NCBI GenBank assembly: GCA_030429735.1
Contig: JAUIET010000001.1
Span: forward strand, 372,001 to 436,000
Length of the DNA stretch: 64,000 bases
DNA from: Gammaproteobacteria bacterium
GTDB lineage: Bacteria > Pseudomonadota > Gammaproteobacteria > Pseudomonadales > JAUIET01
Reading direction: 5' to 3'
Numbering within the stretch: the first letter of the stretch is position 1; each line of letters starts with the position of its first letter. The translations under genes and the position numbers were made by a program. Shown here piece by piece: positions 1-8,687 of the stretch. The notes beneath the pieces were generated by a model. The model had not been told where the DNA came from. It saw only the letters and a list, made by a program, of their open reading frames with translations, and ran no database searches.

Positions 1-484
1 GCAATGGTGGGTACTCAGTCAGGCTTGCGTAATCATGCATGCCATCGACGGGATCGGTCGTTTTATCGTTGATGCATATCCAAACCGGGATATCCAGTTG
101 GCTTTTGATCTCGTCAATTCGTGCACAGTATTCCGTATCTGTCACAAATACTTTACAACGTGAGCGCTGCACAGAATCCAGTAACCATTCTCCCTTGTAA
201 TCGGTGTTGATAGGCACCCAAACCGCACCCAGCTTGTTGGCTGCCAGGGCAAGCAATACAAATTCAGGGCGATTACCGGCATACAGACCAATACGGTCAC
301 CTTTTTCAAGCCCTAGTTTGGCCAGGCCGGTGGCCAGCCTGTTGGTCACGTCATCCGCTTGTGCAAACGTGACGCGTATTTCCTCATTCACCAAAAACTC
401 GGTATCACTGTTATTTTCAGCCTGCATGCGCAGAATTTTCGGAAAGATTCGCAGATCAGTGTCACTCAGGTCTGGCTTGTACAT
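1..484 (-). CDS. Acyl-CoA synthetase (AMP-binding, ANL superfamily), 5' part
   Basis: The first 161 codons are in the window and the rest runs off the left edge. The ATG at 484 is followed by a typical N-terminal ANL domain. It opens with a short helical lead, then a region reading RIGLYAGNRPEFVLLALAAN and GAVWVPINTDYKGEWL near residues 70-100, as in CaiC/FadD-type ligases that adenylate a carboxylic acid and transfer it to CoA. The P-loop and A8 motifs would lie outside the window, so the substrate cannot be judged. An AAGAG stretch about 8 bases upstream can serve as ribosome site. The gene is divergent from the TPR protein at 571. Confidence 0.85.
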   Translation of the reverse strand, partial: MYKPDLSDTDLRIFPKILRMQAENNSDTEFLVNEEIRVTFAQADDVTNRLATGLAKLGLEKGDRIGLYAGNRPEFVLLALAANKLGAVWVPINTDYKGEWLLDSVQRSRCKVFVTDTEYCARIDEIKSQLDIPVWICINDKTTDPVDGMHDYASLTEYPPL

Positions 485-570
485 AGCGGATACTCTTATG
501 ATGACCGTTGAATAGTGTACTCTGCGAATAAGCGGTCGTGTAAAGTCTTGCGATGATTTAACAGCAACCC

Positions 571-2451
571 ATGAAACCTCAACTATTTGTCTTTTTGATA
601 TCCTCACTTCTGTTGGCCCCCGCCGCGATGACCAGGGGTGAAGTCTTGCCAGGTGTCGCAAACACCGAAGACGAGGAGCCTAAAGAGAGTGTTTATACGT
701 TCAAGGAAAGCCCGGCCAACGCACTCAGGGTGCTGGAACAACTTCAGTCTGAATTTGATGTTAACGTCAGCGAAGACGAGCGCTCTTTGTTTGATGATGC
801 CAGTGACGGTCGATTGGACAACTGGTCGCTGGCTGAGGCTGCCTTACTGGCATCAGGCATAGATGACGCAGTTCAGCGCCAGCGTTATCTTAAGCAGCTA
901 AGCCGTCTTGGTGTGTCGGCAAAACGCGCAATCGAGGAAAACACTGACCAAGCACTTGGCCAGCAATTGCTGCGCTGGATGCACGAAAAGCCGCTAAAGT
1001 CCGGTTATTATGCTCAGCAAACTCTGCTCTCAACGACGCTGGATAAGGGCACCTATAACTGCGTTTCTTCTGCGGTGCTTTATGCCTTGCTTGGCAAAGA
1101 ACTGGGGCTGGATGTGCGTGGCGTAGAAGTACCAGATCATGCCTTTGCAAAAATAGCGACTGTCGATCAAGATATTGACGTAGAAACAACCACCGAGCAT
1201 GGTTACAACCCTGCGCGGTCTAGAAAGGCCGCCAGTAAATTCGCCGAGCGCACTGGCTTCGCCTACATCCCGGTATCCAGATCGCACCTGCGAAGAGAAA
1301 CGTCAGCATTAGGACTGATCGCACTGATCTACTATAACCGCGGCGTGGAGTACAGTTCGAGAGAAGAGCACTATACGGCGCTGCTTTATTACTTCCGCGC
1401 ACTCAGTTTAGACCAGGAAGCAGCGTCGGCAATCAAGAACGCGCTGGCGTCAATTTCCAACTGGGGCTTGCGGCTGGCCAAGTCCGGGGACTTTGACGGT
1501 GGCCTGAAAGTATTGAACGTTGGACTGAGCCTGGCACCGGAAGACAGAGGGTTGAAGCACAACAAGAAAGCGTTGTGGCAAATGCGCATCAACGACGCCA
1601 GGGACAATGGCTCGCGCGAGAAACTAATAGCCGTTTTGCGCGAGGCGGATGCCGCAATGCCAAACGCAAGATTCGCACAGCAGCTAGTGCATGCTCTGAT
1701 TCAGCCAGCCGAGCAAAAGGCAAAAATGGGCAACTGGGCAGAATCAGTCGAACTGTATGCGCTCGTTAGAAAGGAGTTTCCGACGAATCATATTTTGAAG
1801 CAGAACGAAGTTGCCACCTGGCATCAGTGGGCAAACCACTATCTCGAGCAAAACCGCTGGCAGGAAGCTCTGAACGTTTACGAAAAAGCGGTCAGGCAGC
1901 GACCCAAAACCAGCAGCTTTCAGCAAAACATTGCGTATGCTGGTCAACAAATGCTCGCAGAGCTTCGCCTGCCGGACGCAGCAACCAGGCAAGCAGTGGA
2001 AAAGCTGCTGGCCCAGTTTCCAACAAGCAGAAAACTCCAGGATTCTGTCGCGAATCGTTACCGGCGAGAAATTGCAGATCTAATCGAACAACAGCAGTTC
2101 AACGAAGCAAGCATCATCGCAAAAGAGTTGGCGGCATTGATTAACAATCCCTCGTTAGCTCGAAAAACGCTGCGATACACATATGATGCCTGGGGCCATC
2201 ACTTGCTTGAAAGTGGTCAATTCAAACAGGCAACGGATGTGTATGCAAAAAGCCTGCAAGCCTTACCGGGTGATGCCCACCTGAAGCGCAACGCAATTGC
2301 CAGCTGGCATGCCTGGGCGAAACCCCACTTGACCAGGCAGGGCTGCGAACAGGCGATCAACATCTATGAGCGTGGTTTGCAGGCCATTCCGAATACCGGT
2401 CTGTTTCGACAGAACATCAAGTATTGTATGCAACAATTGGCAAGAGAGTGA
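571..2451 (+). CDS. Exported transglutaminase-like protein with C-terminal TPR repeats
   Basis: The 626-residue protein starts with a signal peptide (hydrophobic stretch 5-19, likely cut near residue 23). Residues about 130-240 look like a bacterial transglutaminase-like fold: Cys164 in TYNCVSSAVLYALL, His190 in PDHAFAKI and Asp203 in DIDVETT have the order and spacing of a Cys-His-Asp triad. From about residue 245 to the end there are repeated helical pairs of TPR type (for example RWQEALNVYEKAVRQRPKT). This suggests a periplasmic or surface peptide-bond enzyme on a protein-binding scaffold, but the substrate is unknown. Its stop lies 2 bases before the moeB start, so the two are probably cotranscribed. 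Confidence 0.75.
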   Translation: MKPQLFVFLISSLLLAPAAMTRGEVLPGVANTEDEEPKESVYTFKESPANALRVLEQLQSEFDVNVSEDERSLFDDASDGRLDNWSLAEAALLASGIDDAVQRQRYLKQLSRLGVSAKRAIEENTDQALGQQLLRWMHEKPLKSGYYAQQTLLSTTLDKGTYNCVSSAVLYALLGKELGLDVRGVEVPDHAFAKIATVDQDIDVETTTEHGYNPARSRKAASKFAERTGFAYIPVSRSHLRRETSALGLIALIYYNRGVEYSSREEHYTALLYYFRALSLDQEAASAIKNALASISNWGLRLAKSGDFDGGLKVLNVGLSLAPEDRGLKHNKKALWQMRINDARDNGSREKLIAVLREADAAMPNARFAQQLVHALIQPAEQKAKMGNWAESVELYALVRKEFPTNHILKQNEVATWHQWANHYLEQNRWQEALNVYEKAVRQRPKTSSFQQNIAYAGQQMLAELRLPDAATRQAVEKLLAQFPTSRKLQDSVANRYRREIADLIEQQQFNEASIIAKELAALINNPSLARKTLRYTYDAWGHHLLESGQFKQATDVYAKSLQALPGDAHLKRNAIASWHAWAKPHLTRQGCEQAINIYERGLQAIPNTGLFRQNIKYCMQQLARE

Positions 2452-2453
2452 AG

Positions 2454-3578
2454 ATGGACACGATCCCAGACGAACACAGCAAGCTTTCCGGTCGTGAAGT
2501 GTTGCGTTACAGCCGGCACCTGCAGCTGCCGCAGGTGGGCGTCACAGGTCAATTGCGGCTCAGATCTGCTCACGCATTAATCGTTGGTTGCGGCGGCCTT
2601 GGTGCACCGGTATCTCAGTATTTGGCAGCCGCAGGCGTTGGCCGTTTGACGCTGGTGGATGGCGACACGGTGGAGCTGAGTAACTTACAACGCCAGATCA
2701 CATTCAATGAAAACGATGTTGGCCTGTCCAAATCCGAGCAGACCACTAAGCGATTGCTGGCATTAAACGGTGATATCAACGTACGGGCCGTTACCGAACA
2801 TCTCAGCGTGGACAACGTAGAAACACTGTTTGATTCGGTTGATATCGTACTGGACTGCACCGACAATTTTGCCGCTCGCTACCTGATCAATGACGTATGC
2901 AAGCGTGCGCAACTACCCTGGGCGTACGCCAGTATTCATCAATTCAGTGGGCAAATGGCATTGTTCGAAGCAGATGGCCCCTGCTTTCGGTGTCTTTTCC
3001 CACAGCCGCCAGTCAATATTCCAAATTGCAGTACAGCCGGCGTGCTCGGCGTTTTACCCGGAATACTCGGAACATTGCAGGCGGCAGAGGCGCTAAAGTA
3101 CCTGCTGGGAATGCCGCTCAGCCTTGCGAGCAAATTGTTGATGGTGGAAGTTGCCGATATGCAATTCCAGAGTTTCTGCATGACGCAAAGCGAAGACTGC
3201 ATAGCGTGCAATGGGCAGCAAGAGCTGGATTCACACAGTGAGTACTACAATACTGAATGCGCGGTCGACTTTGCGCACAATCCGGCAACAGAAATACCTG
3301 CAGCGAAATTTCTAAAACTCACGACCAACCAACAGACGACGCAGTTGATCGATGTACGCAATCAGGACGAGCATTCGGCCTTTAACCTGGGGGGTATAAA
3401 CGTACCTCTGGATCAGCTACCCGCCTGGCTTGCAGAGATTGATCACGACCAGCAGTTACTGTTCTACTGCCAGGTCGGTGCGCGAAGCGCGAAGGCCTGC
3501 GAGCTGGCAAGCCAGCGCGGCATTCAGGCAAGCAACCTGCAGGGAGGGATCAACGCTTATCTGGCAGCCACGTTGTAA
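2454..3578 (+). CDS. moeB: MoeB/ThiF-type adenylyltransferase fused to a rhodanese domain
   Basis: Activates the C-terminal glycine of a ubiquitin-like sulfur carrier (MoaD, ThiS or similar) with ATP and can also hand over sulfur. The E1-like domain shows the nucleotide loop GCGGLG (45-50), the LQRQ arginine, Asp137 in LDCTDNF, and zinc cysteines 177/180 and 249/252. The last 90 residues are a rhodanese domain with persulfide-forming Cys339 in CQVGARS. The ATG at 2454 is chosen because an AGAGAG ribosome site precedes it and conservation starts shortly after; an in-frame TTG at 2424 would overlap the upstream gene. Fusions of this kind (MoeZ-like) can serve several sulfur pathways, so the exact carrier is not decided. 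Confidence 0.9.
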   Translation: MDTIPDEHSKLSGREVLRYSRHLQLPQVGVTGQLRLRSAHALIVGCGGLGAPVSQYLAAAGVGRLTLVDGDTVELSNLQRQITFNENDVGLSKSEQTTKRLLALNGDINVRAVTEHLSVDNVETLFDSVDIVLDCTDNFAARYLINDVCKRAQLPWAYASIHQFSGQMALFEADGPCFRCLFPQPPVNIPNCSTAGVLGVLPGILGTLQAAEALKYLLGMPLSLASKLLMVEVADMQFQSFCMTQSEDCIACNGQQELDSHSEYYNTECAVDFAHNPATEIPAAKFLKLTTNQQTTQLIDVRNQDEHSAFNLGGINVPLDQLPAWLAEIDHDQQLLFYCQVGARSAKACELASQRGIQASNLQGGINAYLAATL

Positions 3579-3593
3579 GTTCGGCCTCATGAC

Positions 3594-4022
3594 TTACAAC
3601 AAGCCATATACGTCATAGCCAACCCCGTTTGCCGTTGGTCGGCCTATGCCCACTGCTTGAACGGCATTGAGCCAAGTGTATCGAGCGTCACCCGTTTCAA
3701 ACAGTGGCGCCGTTCGTATTTCCATCTGCCCGTCATTGTTGGTGATAATGCCCTGATAAGTCATCAAAATGGAGGCACCATCATCGGTTCTAAGCAAAAT
3801 CCGCACATCGGCTTTCATGGTGCCATCCTCTCGAACAGTTGCCCACTCCCCTCCGGGTGATTGCTCGATAATGCCTTTGAGCTTGGGCCCTTCAAAGGTA
3901 CCGCCGGTCACCCCAAGAATGAGCCGTGTACCCTGCGGGCCACCTTTTATCGCAATCGGCTTAGCGGTCGTTGCTTCCATTTTAAAAAGAGGTTCTACTG
4001 ATATTGTTTGACTGTCACTCAT
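3594..4022 (-). CDS. DUF3237 family protein
   Basis: A soluble 142-residue protein with no signal peptide. The order of conserved blocks (an N-terminal EPLFKMEA strand, GGPQGTRLILGVTGGTFEG, PGGEWATVREDGTMKADVR, MTYQGI, YTWLNAVQAVGIG) matches DUF3237, a small beta-barrel family common in bacteria that degrade aromatic or other organic acids. No catalytic role is established for the family. It is convergent with moeB (15 bases between stops) and divergent from the lipoprotein gene at 4169. Confidence 0.8.
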   Translation of the reverse strand: MSDSQTISVEPLFKMEATTAKPIAIKGGPQGTRLILGVTGGTFEGPKLKGIIEQSPGGEWATVREDGTMKADVRILLRTDDGASILMTYQGIITNNDGQMEIRTAPLFETGDARYTWLNAVQAVGIGRPTANGVGYDVYGLL

Positions 4023-4154
4023 AAGTCTGCCTGCGGGTTATTTGCTGGAAATGCTTGGTGGTGGGAATGTTGCCACTAGTTTACCGGCAATTCTGCAGGC
4101 TTGGACAGCTGTAACATTTCGTTCACACAACGTAATATTGAAGGTTTGGTGCTC

Positions 4155-4160
4155 AGGTGG
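4155..4160 (+). promoter_or_regulatory. Ribosome binding site selecting a TTG start
   Basis: AGGTGG lies 8 bases before the TTG at 4169. The upstream in-frame GTG at 4157 overlaps this site and has no ribosome site of its own, so the TTG is the better start. It also gives a compact lipoprotein signal peptide. Confidence 0.6.
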
Positions 4161-4168
4161 GAAATACC

Positions 4169-5758
4169 TTGAAACACGTTTATGCGGTTTGCCTGACGGC
4201 GACGATTAGCGCCTGTGGTGGTGGCGGTGGCGGTACACCGACGGTGCCTACAACTCCTCCCATGCCAGACCCATGCGATGCCAGCATAGCAGGCCTGGTC
4301 TGGGAAGACATTAATGCCAATGGTTTGCGTGACAACAACGAGGCGAACCTGAGTGGCGTTATTGTCAGTCTGCTCGACACCAACGGTACGGAAGCCAGCA
4401 ACACCACCAGCACGCAAAGCGGTTATCAATTTGCCGAGCTGTGCGCAGGCGGCTACCGTGTATTGGTCAGTGCCGCCGGCAACCAAACTGTCTCACCCCA
4501 AGACGTAGGCTCAGACGACAGCATAGACAGCGACATTGAAACGACCAGCGCGCAAACCGCTGTCATAAACCTTGCGGTCAGCCAGGCAATTACTAACGTC
4601 GATGCCGGTTTATTCAACCCGCAAACTCGAGACAGCGACAATGATGGTGTAGTCGACATCAATGATGCATTCCCAATGGATCCGGCCGAGCAATCAGATA
4701 CCGACAATGATGGTACTGGCGACAATGCCGATGTGTTCCCCATGGATCCAAGCGAACAATCCGATACAGACAATGATGGTACCGGGGATAACGCCGATGC
4801 ATTTCCGAATGACCCCGCTGAGCAATTAGATTCAGACAATGACGGCACGGGAGACAATGCGGATGCGTTCCCAAATGATCCTGCCGAACAAGTTGACAGC
4901 GACGGCGACGGTACCGGCGACAATGGTGACGCGTTCCCCAACGATCCAGCCGAGCAGTTGGATTCTGATAACGATGGCGTGGGTGACAATGCAGACCCAT
5001 CACCTCTGCCTCTAGCGCAAGGCACGATGCCGACTACGTTTTCTGCAATGTTCACCGCAGGTGACAGTTTTACCACGGACCGACCCCTGTTCAACTGGGG
5101 CGATTTTTACGCACGCAAGATAGCTACTTCGCTTGGTCTGGCCTTGAACAACCAGGCACGAAGCGGCTGGGTACTGGAAGAAATACTGAATGGCCGTACT
5201 GGTGTTGAGTCAAGTCAGCTTGAACGTTTATATGGCATACCCAGAGTAGCCGACCCAAACGCGCTGCATATTGTGTACGGCGGTTACAATGATGTATTTT
5301 TCAGAAACGGCCCTGCACCCGACCCGTTTGAGTACAACGTAGTCACAGAGTCAGCGGAACACCTGCGGACCATTTTGTTGGAAATTGCCAATGCAGGCGG
5401 GCGCTATGTGGTAGTGCCTCTGCTCATGGATTACGGTAAGCAGCCGTCCAGCGACGCAGATGCTATTCGCCCGCAACTACGCCAACGCACGATTGATTTC
5501 AACAATGCGGCACTGACCGTTGTTAGCGACGTGATGATGGCGACCGATATGACCGTTTTAACCTACGACGTATTCACCGACGTCGAAGACATCTATGCAA
5601 ACCCCGCCATGAACGGCTTTACCAACCTCACAACATCGTGTGGTGATACCCGAGACAACTGCGTGGGCGTATTCTGGTGGGATGATGCACACCCTGGCGA
5701 CGATGTGCATCAGATTATTGCCGACGGTATTCTGCAACTATTGTTGGACAATAGCTAA
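4169..5758 (+). CDS. SGNH/GDSL hydrolase lipoprotein with SdrD-like and thrombospondin type 3 repeats
   Basis: Start is TTG at 4169 (strong ribosome site); the signal ends in the lipobox ISAC with lipidated Cys16 followed by a glycine run. Next comes an SdrD-B-like module (IAGLVWEDINANGLRDNNE, about residues 35-145), then five 22-residue calcium-binding repeats of DAFPNDPAEQ-DSDNDGTGDNA type (about 155-280). The C-terminal 230 residues form an SGNH hydrolase: Ser300 in AGDSF, GGYND in block III, and the D-x-x-H pair Asp505/His508 in DDAHPG. It is predicted to be an outer-membrane-anchored esterase or lipase held out by a calcium-stiffened stalk. The substrate is unknown. Confidence 0.85.
   Translation: MKHVYAVCLTATISACGGGGGGTPTVPTTPPMPDPCDASIAGLVWEDINANGLRDNNEANLSGVIVSLLDTNGTEASNTTSTQSGYQFAELCAGGYRVLVSAAGNQTVSPQDVGSDDSIDSDIETTSAQTAVINLAVSQAITNVDAGLFNPQTRDSDNDGVVDINDAFPMDPAEQSDTDNDGTGDNADVFPMDPSEQSDTDNDGTGDNADAFPNDPAEQLDSDNDGTGDNADAFPNDPAEQVDSDGDGTGDNGDAFPNDPAEQLDSDNDGVGDNADPSPLPLAQGTMPTTFSAMFTAGDSFTTDRPLFNWGDFYARKIATSLGLALNNQARSGWVLEEILNGRTGVESSQLERLYGIPRVADPNALHIVYGGYNDVFFRNGPAPDPFEYNVVTESAEHLRTILLEIANAGGRYVVVPLLMDYGKQPSSDADAIRPQLRQRTIDFNNAALTVVSDVMMATDMTVLTYDVFTDVEDIYANPAMNGFTNLTTSCGDTRDNCVGVFWWDDAHPGDDVHQIIADGILQLLLDNS
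4664..4993 (+). repeat. Five tandem 66-bp units (thrombospondin type 3 calcium repeats)
   Basis: Five in-frame units of exactly 66 bases, each encoding a 22-residue D-x-F-P-x-D-P-x-E-Q-x-D-x-D-x-D-G-x-G-D-N repeat. A partial unit precedes them from 4631. The units differ at several synonymous positions, so this is not a fresh expansion. Confidence 0.85.
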
Positions 5759-5767
5759 GCGCAGGCG

Positions 5768-6505
5768 TTACTTCGCAAACACTTTTTTGAGTAACTCAGT
5801 GGTGCGCTCTGCCGGATTGGAGCGTATCGCTGCCTCTTCCTTGGCAAGATAGTAAAAGATGCCATCCAGGCTTTTGTCCACCGTGTGCTCGGTGAGGTCG
5901 GCCTTAACATCAGGCACAAAAGGAATGCTCTTGTACTCTTTCATAATGCCGTCGAAGCGTTTCACCGCACCTGCCTGGTTCAATCCGTCACTGATAACGG
6001 GCCGTACAAGATCCGCCAACTGGCCGCCCATTTTTTGACGAAAGTACTGGGTAGCTGCGTCATTCTCGCCACTGTAAATCGCGCGCGCATCATCAATGCT
6101 CATGCTTGCAATTGAATCCCAGAACAGCGCTTTGGCTTTGGGAGTGGCTATTTCAGCCGCTTCGTTCATTTTTTTTTCGAGATCAATCAACTCATCGGCC
6201 ATGCCGACTTTGTCCAGCCATTTTTTGGCGGTTTGCAGCTCTTCAGGCAAGGCAATACGAATGGCATCATCCGCGGAAAATCCCCCTGCCGCCCCCAATT
6301 GACTCACCACGTTTCCAGTGCCCACTTTCAACGCATCTTTCAGACCAGCGCTTATATCTCCTACCGACAGCTCACCGATCGACTCTGCCGCTGTTGTTTG
6401 CTTACCACCGCCCAGAAGGGCTTTGCCCTTTTCCCACCAACTCTCAGAGTGAACTGTTGGAGAGAACAATAAGGCCAACGCCAAAATACCAAGAATGTGT
6501 TTCAT
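5768..6505 (-). CDS. DUF4197 exported protein
   Basis: A 245-residue protein with a clear signal peptide (hydrophobic 4-18, cut near SES at 20). The all-helical body with LSVGDISAGLKDALKVGTG, KKWLDKVGMADELIDLEKKMNEAAE and FRQKMGGQLADLVRPVIS matches DUF4197, a periplasmic family of unknown function found in many proteobacteria. Its stop faces the SGNH lipoprotein stop with 9 bases between. A small palindrome (TGTTGCGCAACA, 6578-6589) lies upstream, but no promoter could be assigned. Confidence 0.8.
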   Translation of the reverse strand: MKHILGILALALLFSPTVHSESWWEKGKALLGGGKQTTAAESIGELSVGDISAGLKDALKVGTGNVVSQLGAAGGFSADDAIRIALPEELQTAKKWLDKVGMADELIDLEKKMNEAAEIATPKAKALFWDSIASMSIDDARAIYSGENDAATQYFRQKMGGQLADLVRPVISDGLNQAGAVKRFDGIMKEYKSIPFVPDVKADLTEHTVDKSLDGIFYYLAKEEAAIRSNPAERTTELLKKVFAK

Positions 6506-6591
6506 GATGCTTTACCCCGTGCCAATGGTCAGTGTCCGGCTTTTAGGTCACGTACACAAGCAGTCGATGTAAATTTCTGTTGCGCAACAAC

Positions 6592-8631
6592 TCACAGTGC
6601 TTTTAGATACCCGTTCTCTTCCAGCTCCAGTAACAGTAATTGCTGCAATAACAGCTCTTTGGGCGTATCCGGGTGTTCCAGACCAATGCGCTGCAAATAG
6701 GGTTTGGCTTCCTCATCATTCGCATCGTGCAGTAGCGACTTGATCGTTGCCTTCAACGCCCTCATAGGGCTATCGAGCAAGTCTTTAACATCACGCAAGC
6801 TTGCACCCAAGGCTATTTCTTCGTCAGTGAAATCACAGCCAAGCGGGTAGTCAGGGAACATACCCTCACTGCGATGGTGTTGATAAACTGCCAGCAGACG
6901 TTCAGGCCTATTGTCACATTGTGCCTCAGGAATCTGGTAATCAGGCTCAATTTTGCCGGCAGACTTGGCCTGCTCCAGTAACTGCCCCTGAAAACGTGAG
7001 TCGGCAATGCTCAGCATCGCTTTGATGGTTTCACTGTCTGTTTTACCTCTCAGATCCACAGCGCCATATTCGGTGATCACAATATCGCGCAAGTGGCGCG
7101 GAATGGTTGTGTGCGCATAATTCACGACAATATTGGACGACAGTGACGAGCCACTGCCTCGAGTACTGCGCACACAGATAATAGAACGCGCGCCTGTTAG
7201 CTCATGCGCTTGAGCCACAAAATTGTACTGCCCGCCCACACCACTCACCACCTGCCCGTTGGCCAGCCCGTCGGATACCACGGCACCAGACAGCGTGACC
7301 ATCATCGCAGTATTAATAAAGCGCGCATGCTGACGCTGTAGAGATTGCAGCGGCGGATTGTCCAGACGATTGATTTGCCGAACGCTGTCCATACACAGCG
7401 TGTTCAGTGCCTGCTCATCAAGTTCGCGAAGCGCCGCATAGAAATCGCGCGGGCCAAGAAAGAAGCCACCATGCATTACGATACCGTGCCTCAACTTTTG
7501 GCCTGCGTACAATCCCCAATGGTCTAGAAATGCCCGATCCTCTGCTGTAGGCGGATCCTCGATCAAGCCAGCTTCCGTTAGCAAGGGTATTACGTCCGGG
7601 CGAATCCACTCGGCAAGCTGCCCACTATTTACCAGGCTTTGAATTCTCGTGTCGTCATATACCTTACGCGTTAATACACCGGCCTTAAGCATGTGCATAA
7701 ATCCGTTAACGAACATTTCGCTGCAGCCGTAAATACCTTTCTCAAACACGTCCTGACCACCATCGCTGAGACGCAATGCTTTATTGCCATCAATGCTGGC
7801 CACTATGCGCTGGTAAGCGTCGTTATCTGTGTGACGAACAATGCACGCATAGCTCAATGCATCGCTAAGCGATCCGATGCCAATTTGCAGTGTGCCGCCG
7901 TCTTTCACCAGAGTGCTGGCGTGAAATCCGATCATGTAATCGGTCATTGGAACCGGCATGTTGGGCGTTGAAAACAGTGTTTTCTGAGTGGCGGGAGTGC
8001 GCAACACGGCATCGAAGTAACTGCCATCCACCTCCGCCTTGTTGGGCATAAATGGCAGTGCATCATGCACTTGCGCAATGGCAAGCACTGGTTTGTCTTG
8101 TGCGCGCATCATCGGCAGCAGATCAAGTGTAACGTCTGTGTTACAGGACAGGCTCATTCTGGCCTCACCGTTTTGCCGCCGTTCACTGATTAATTGCAGC
8201 AGAAGATTGGCTCCGCGCGCTGCAATATCACGTGCCGCGAATGTGTAGTTAGTTGAAATATAATTGCACTGCACAGGCAGCACGTTCTTCATTGAGCCTG
8301 CTTTAATATAAAATTCAGACACTCTGATATTGTCTGGCAGTGTACCCGTGCGCAGCGCCGCTACATAATCCAGCTCTTCGTAATCACCATATATGCGATC
8401 AGTAAACGGTTTTAGAAAACGTACTTCAATATCACTGCTCGCCGTTGGCCGCTCAAGCGACAGCGCGGTCAGAATTTGCAGCTGAATGGTCGGATCAGCC
8501 ACGGCTCGGCGGTAGAAAGCATTCAGTAATTGATTGGGTTTACCCAAGCCCAGTGGTGTTGCGATATTGAGCTCATTGCCCAGCACCTCTATCGCGTAGT
8601 CTACACATGCCTCAATATCGGAAAAATCCAA
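6592..8631 (-). CDS. Acetyl-CoA hydrolase/CoA-transferase family protein
   Basis: A 679-residue protein of the Cat1/Ach1 class I CoA-transferase superfamily. The C-terminal half has the family's glycine-rich GVGGQYNF block, then VRSTRGSGSSLSSNIV and ITEYGAVDLRGKT, where the conserved glutamate in ITEYG is the expected nucleophile that forms the glutamyl-CoA intermediate. The N-terminal half is the matching but more divergent CoA-transferase lobe, and the length is greater than Cat1 (about 500), as in the long proteobacterial subgroup. It probably moves CoA between short or medium acyl groups; the substrate is not shown. It follows the hydrolase at 8688 on the same strand, 56 bases apart. Confidence 0.8.
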   Translation of the reverse strand: MDFSDIEACVDYAIEVLGNELNIATPLGLGKPNQLLNAFYRRAVADPTIQLQILTALSLERPTASSDIEVRFLKPFTDRIYGDYEELDYVAALRTGTLPDNIRVSEFYIKAGSMKNVLPVQCNYISTNYTFAARDIAARGANLLLQLISERRQNGEARMSLSCNTDVTLDLLPMMRAQDKPVLAIAQVHDALPFMPNKAEVDGSYFDAVLRTPATQKTLFSTPNMPVPMTDYMIGFHASTLVKDGGTLQIGIGSLSDALSYACIVRHTDNDAYQRIVASIDGNKALRLSDGGQDVFEKGIYGCSEMFVNGFMHMLKAGVLTRKVYDDTRIQSLVNSGQLAEWIRPDVIPLLTEAGLIEDPPTAEDRAFLDHWGLYAGQKLRHGIVMHGGFFLGPRDFYAALRELDEQALNTLCMDSVRQINRLDNPPLQSLQRQHARFINTAMMVTLSGAVVSDGLANGQVVSGVGGQYNFVAQAHELTGARSIICVRSTRGSGSSLSSNIVVNYAHTTIPRHLRDIVITEYGAVDLRGKTDSETIKAMLSIADSRFQGQLLEQAKSAGKIEPDYQIPEAQCDNRPERLLAVYQHHRSEGMFPDYPLGCDFTDEEIALGASLRDVKDLLDSPMRALKATIKSLLHDANDEEAKPYLQRIGLEHPDTPKELLLQQLLLLELEENGYLKAL

Positions 8632-8687
8632 ACCAGCCTCACTTTTGATTTTCAGAGCGCTTTACTATGCGCCATCAACAGGCGCCA

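Noticed and set aside
4453-5094. A 213-codon antisense frame full of SLSES-like repeats
   Set aside because: It is the complement of the calcium-repeat coding region; its periodicity comes from the 66-bp repeat, not from selection on this strand.
6578-6589. Palindrome TGTTGCGCAACA upstream of the DUF4197 gene
   Set aside because: A 12-bp perfect palindrome, but it lies 3' of the CoA-transferase stop and too far from a clear promoter; only one copy seen.
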